Source: JBCBKZ01 sp039026975 (GTDB taxonomy: Bacteria > Bacteroidota > Bacteroidia > J057). Taken from it: a stretch of DNA of 14,376 nt. The stretch covers positions 1 through 14,376 of the forward strand of contig JBCCLI010000149.1 of assembly GCA_039026975.1 (NCBI GenBank). The letters are read 5' to 3'. The position numbers and the translations under genes were made by a program. Below the pieces are notes generated by a model. The model was not told where the DNA came from. It saw nothing but the letters and a program-made list of their open reading frames with translations, and made no database searches. This document shows, piece by piece, positions 14,211 through 14,376 of this stretch; the stretch's first letter is position 1, and every line of letters starts with the position of its first letter.

Positions 14211-14376
14211 ATGGGAATTCGAGAAAGAAGACAGAGAGAAATAGAAGCCGTGAAGGCACATATCTTGCAGGCAGCCAGGGACATAGCCTTGAAAAAGGGA
14301 TGGCCTACTGTTTCTATACGTAAAATAGCAGAGATCATTGAGTACACTCCCCCTGTCATTTATGAGCACTATAAAA
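14211..14376 (+). CDS. TetR/AcrR-family transcriptional regulator, N-terminal part (cut by window end)
   Basis: An open frame from ATG 14211 runs off the right edge after 55 codons. The protein begins MGIRERRQREIEAVKAHIL and continues with a helix and the helix-turn-helix block TVSIRKIAEIIEYTPP then VIYEHYK, the standard TetR DNA-binding domain with its Tyr-containing recognition helix. The ligand-binding domain is beyond the window. A palindrome of TetR type lies directly upstream, implying self-repression. It is divergent from the sugar-acid operon, which it may or may not control. In Bacteroidota, TetR genes with such N-termini often precede efflux operons, so its main target may be downstream, outside this window. 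That last point is an inference. Confidence 0.88.
   Translation, partial: MGIRERRQREIEAVKAHILQAARDIALKKGWPTVSIRKIAEIIEYTPPVIYEHYK

Noticed and set aside
14132..14359. 75-codon ORF on the - strand at the right end
   Set aside because: It is antisense to the tetR helix-turn-helix coding region and has no protein-like features.

Overview
The window looks like Bacteroidota chromosome, probably Cytophagales-like. The reasons are moderate GC, a lipoprotein with a C-terminal-SSC lipobox, near-absent Shine-Dalgarno sequences, some TTG starts, and the families present. This placement is an inference. No phage, transposase, CRISPR array, rRNA or tRNA was seen, and all full-length genes are intact.

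Left part (109-6803, + strand). A serine-hydrolase (class C beta-lactamase-like) lipoprotein is followed by a compact carboxylate/acyl-amino-acid block: a malonyl-CoA synthetase (matB type), the two-subunit malonate transporter madL-madM, a YfcC-type carrier and an ArgE-type N-acyl amino acid deacylase. The block ends in a good intrinsic terminator. MadLM should bring in malonate and MatB should activate it to malonyl-CoA. The YfcC/ArgE pair would import and deacylate an N-acyl amino acid. Between matB and madL lies an 18-unit degenerate hexanucleotide array that reverses orientation at a perfect 12-bp palindrome, so the mRNA can fold into a long imperfect hairpin. No malonate decarboxylase is present.

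Middle (6777-8099). A 391-bp gene-free stretch with a few short repeats leads to a secreted protein of unknown family, which ends at a hairpin shared with the convergent gene.

Right part (8100-14033, - strand). Read in the direction of transcription, the first group is an SDR dehydrogenase, a fumarylacetoacetase-family hydrolase and a rhamnose/fucose mutarotase, joined by two 4-bp ATGA overlaps. These match the later steps of non-phosphorylative L-fucose (or related deoxy-sugar) breakdown. A nested palindrome, a small ORF and a hairpin separate this group from a second one: two paralogous membrane-anchored alpha/beta hydrolases and an overlapping long-chain acyl-CoA ligase, which together suggest ester or lipid hydrolysis followed by CoA activation.

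Right edge (14034-14376). A divergent intergenic region holds a terminator-like hairpin in the SDR leader and a TetR-type palindrome abutting the start of a tetR gene that is cut by the window end. The most unusual items are the inverted hexamer array inside the malonate operon, the nested palindrome after the mutarotase gene, and the possible attenuator ahead of the sugar-acid operon.
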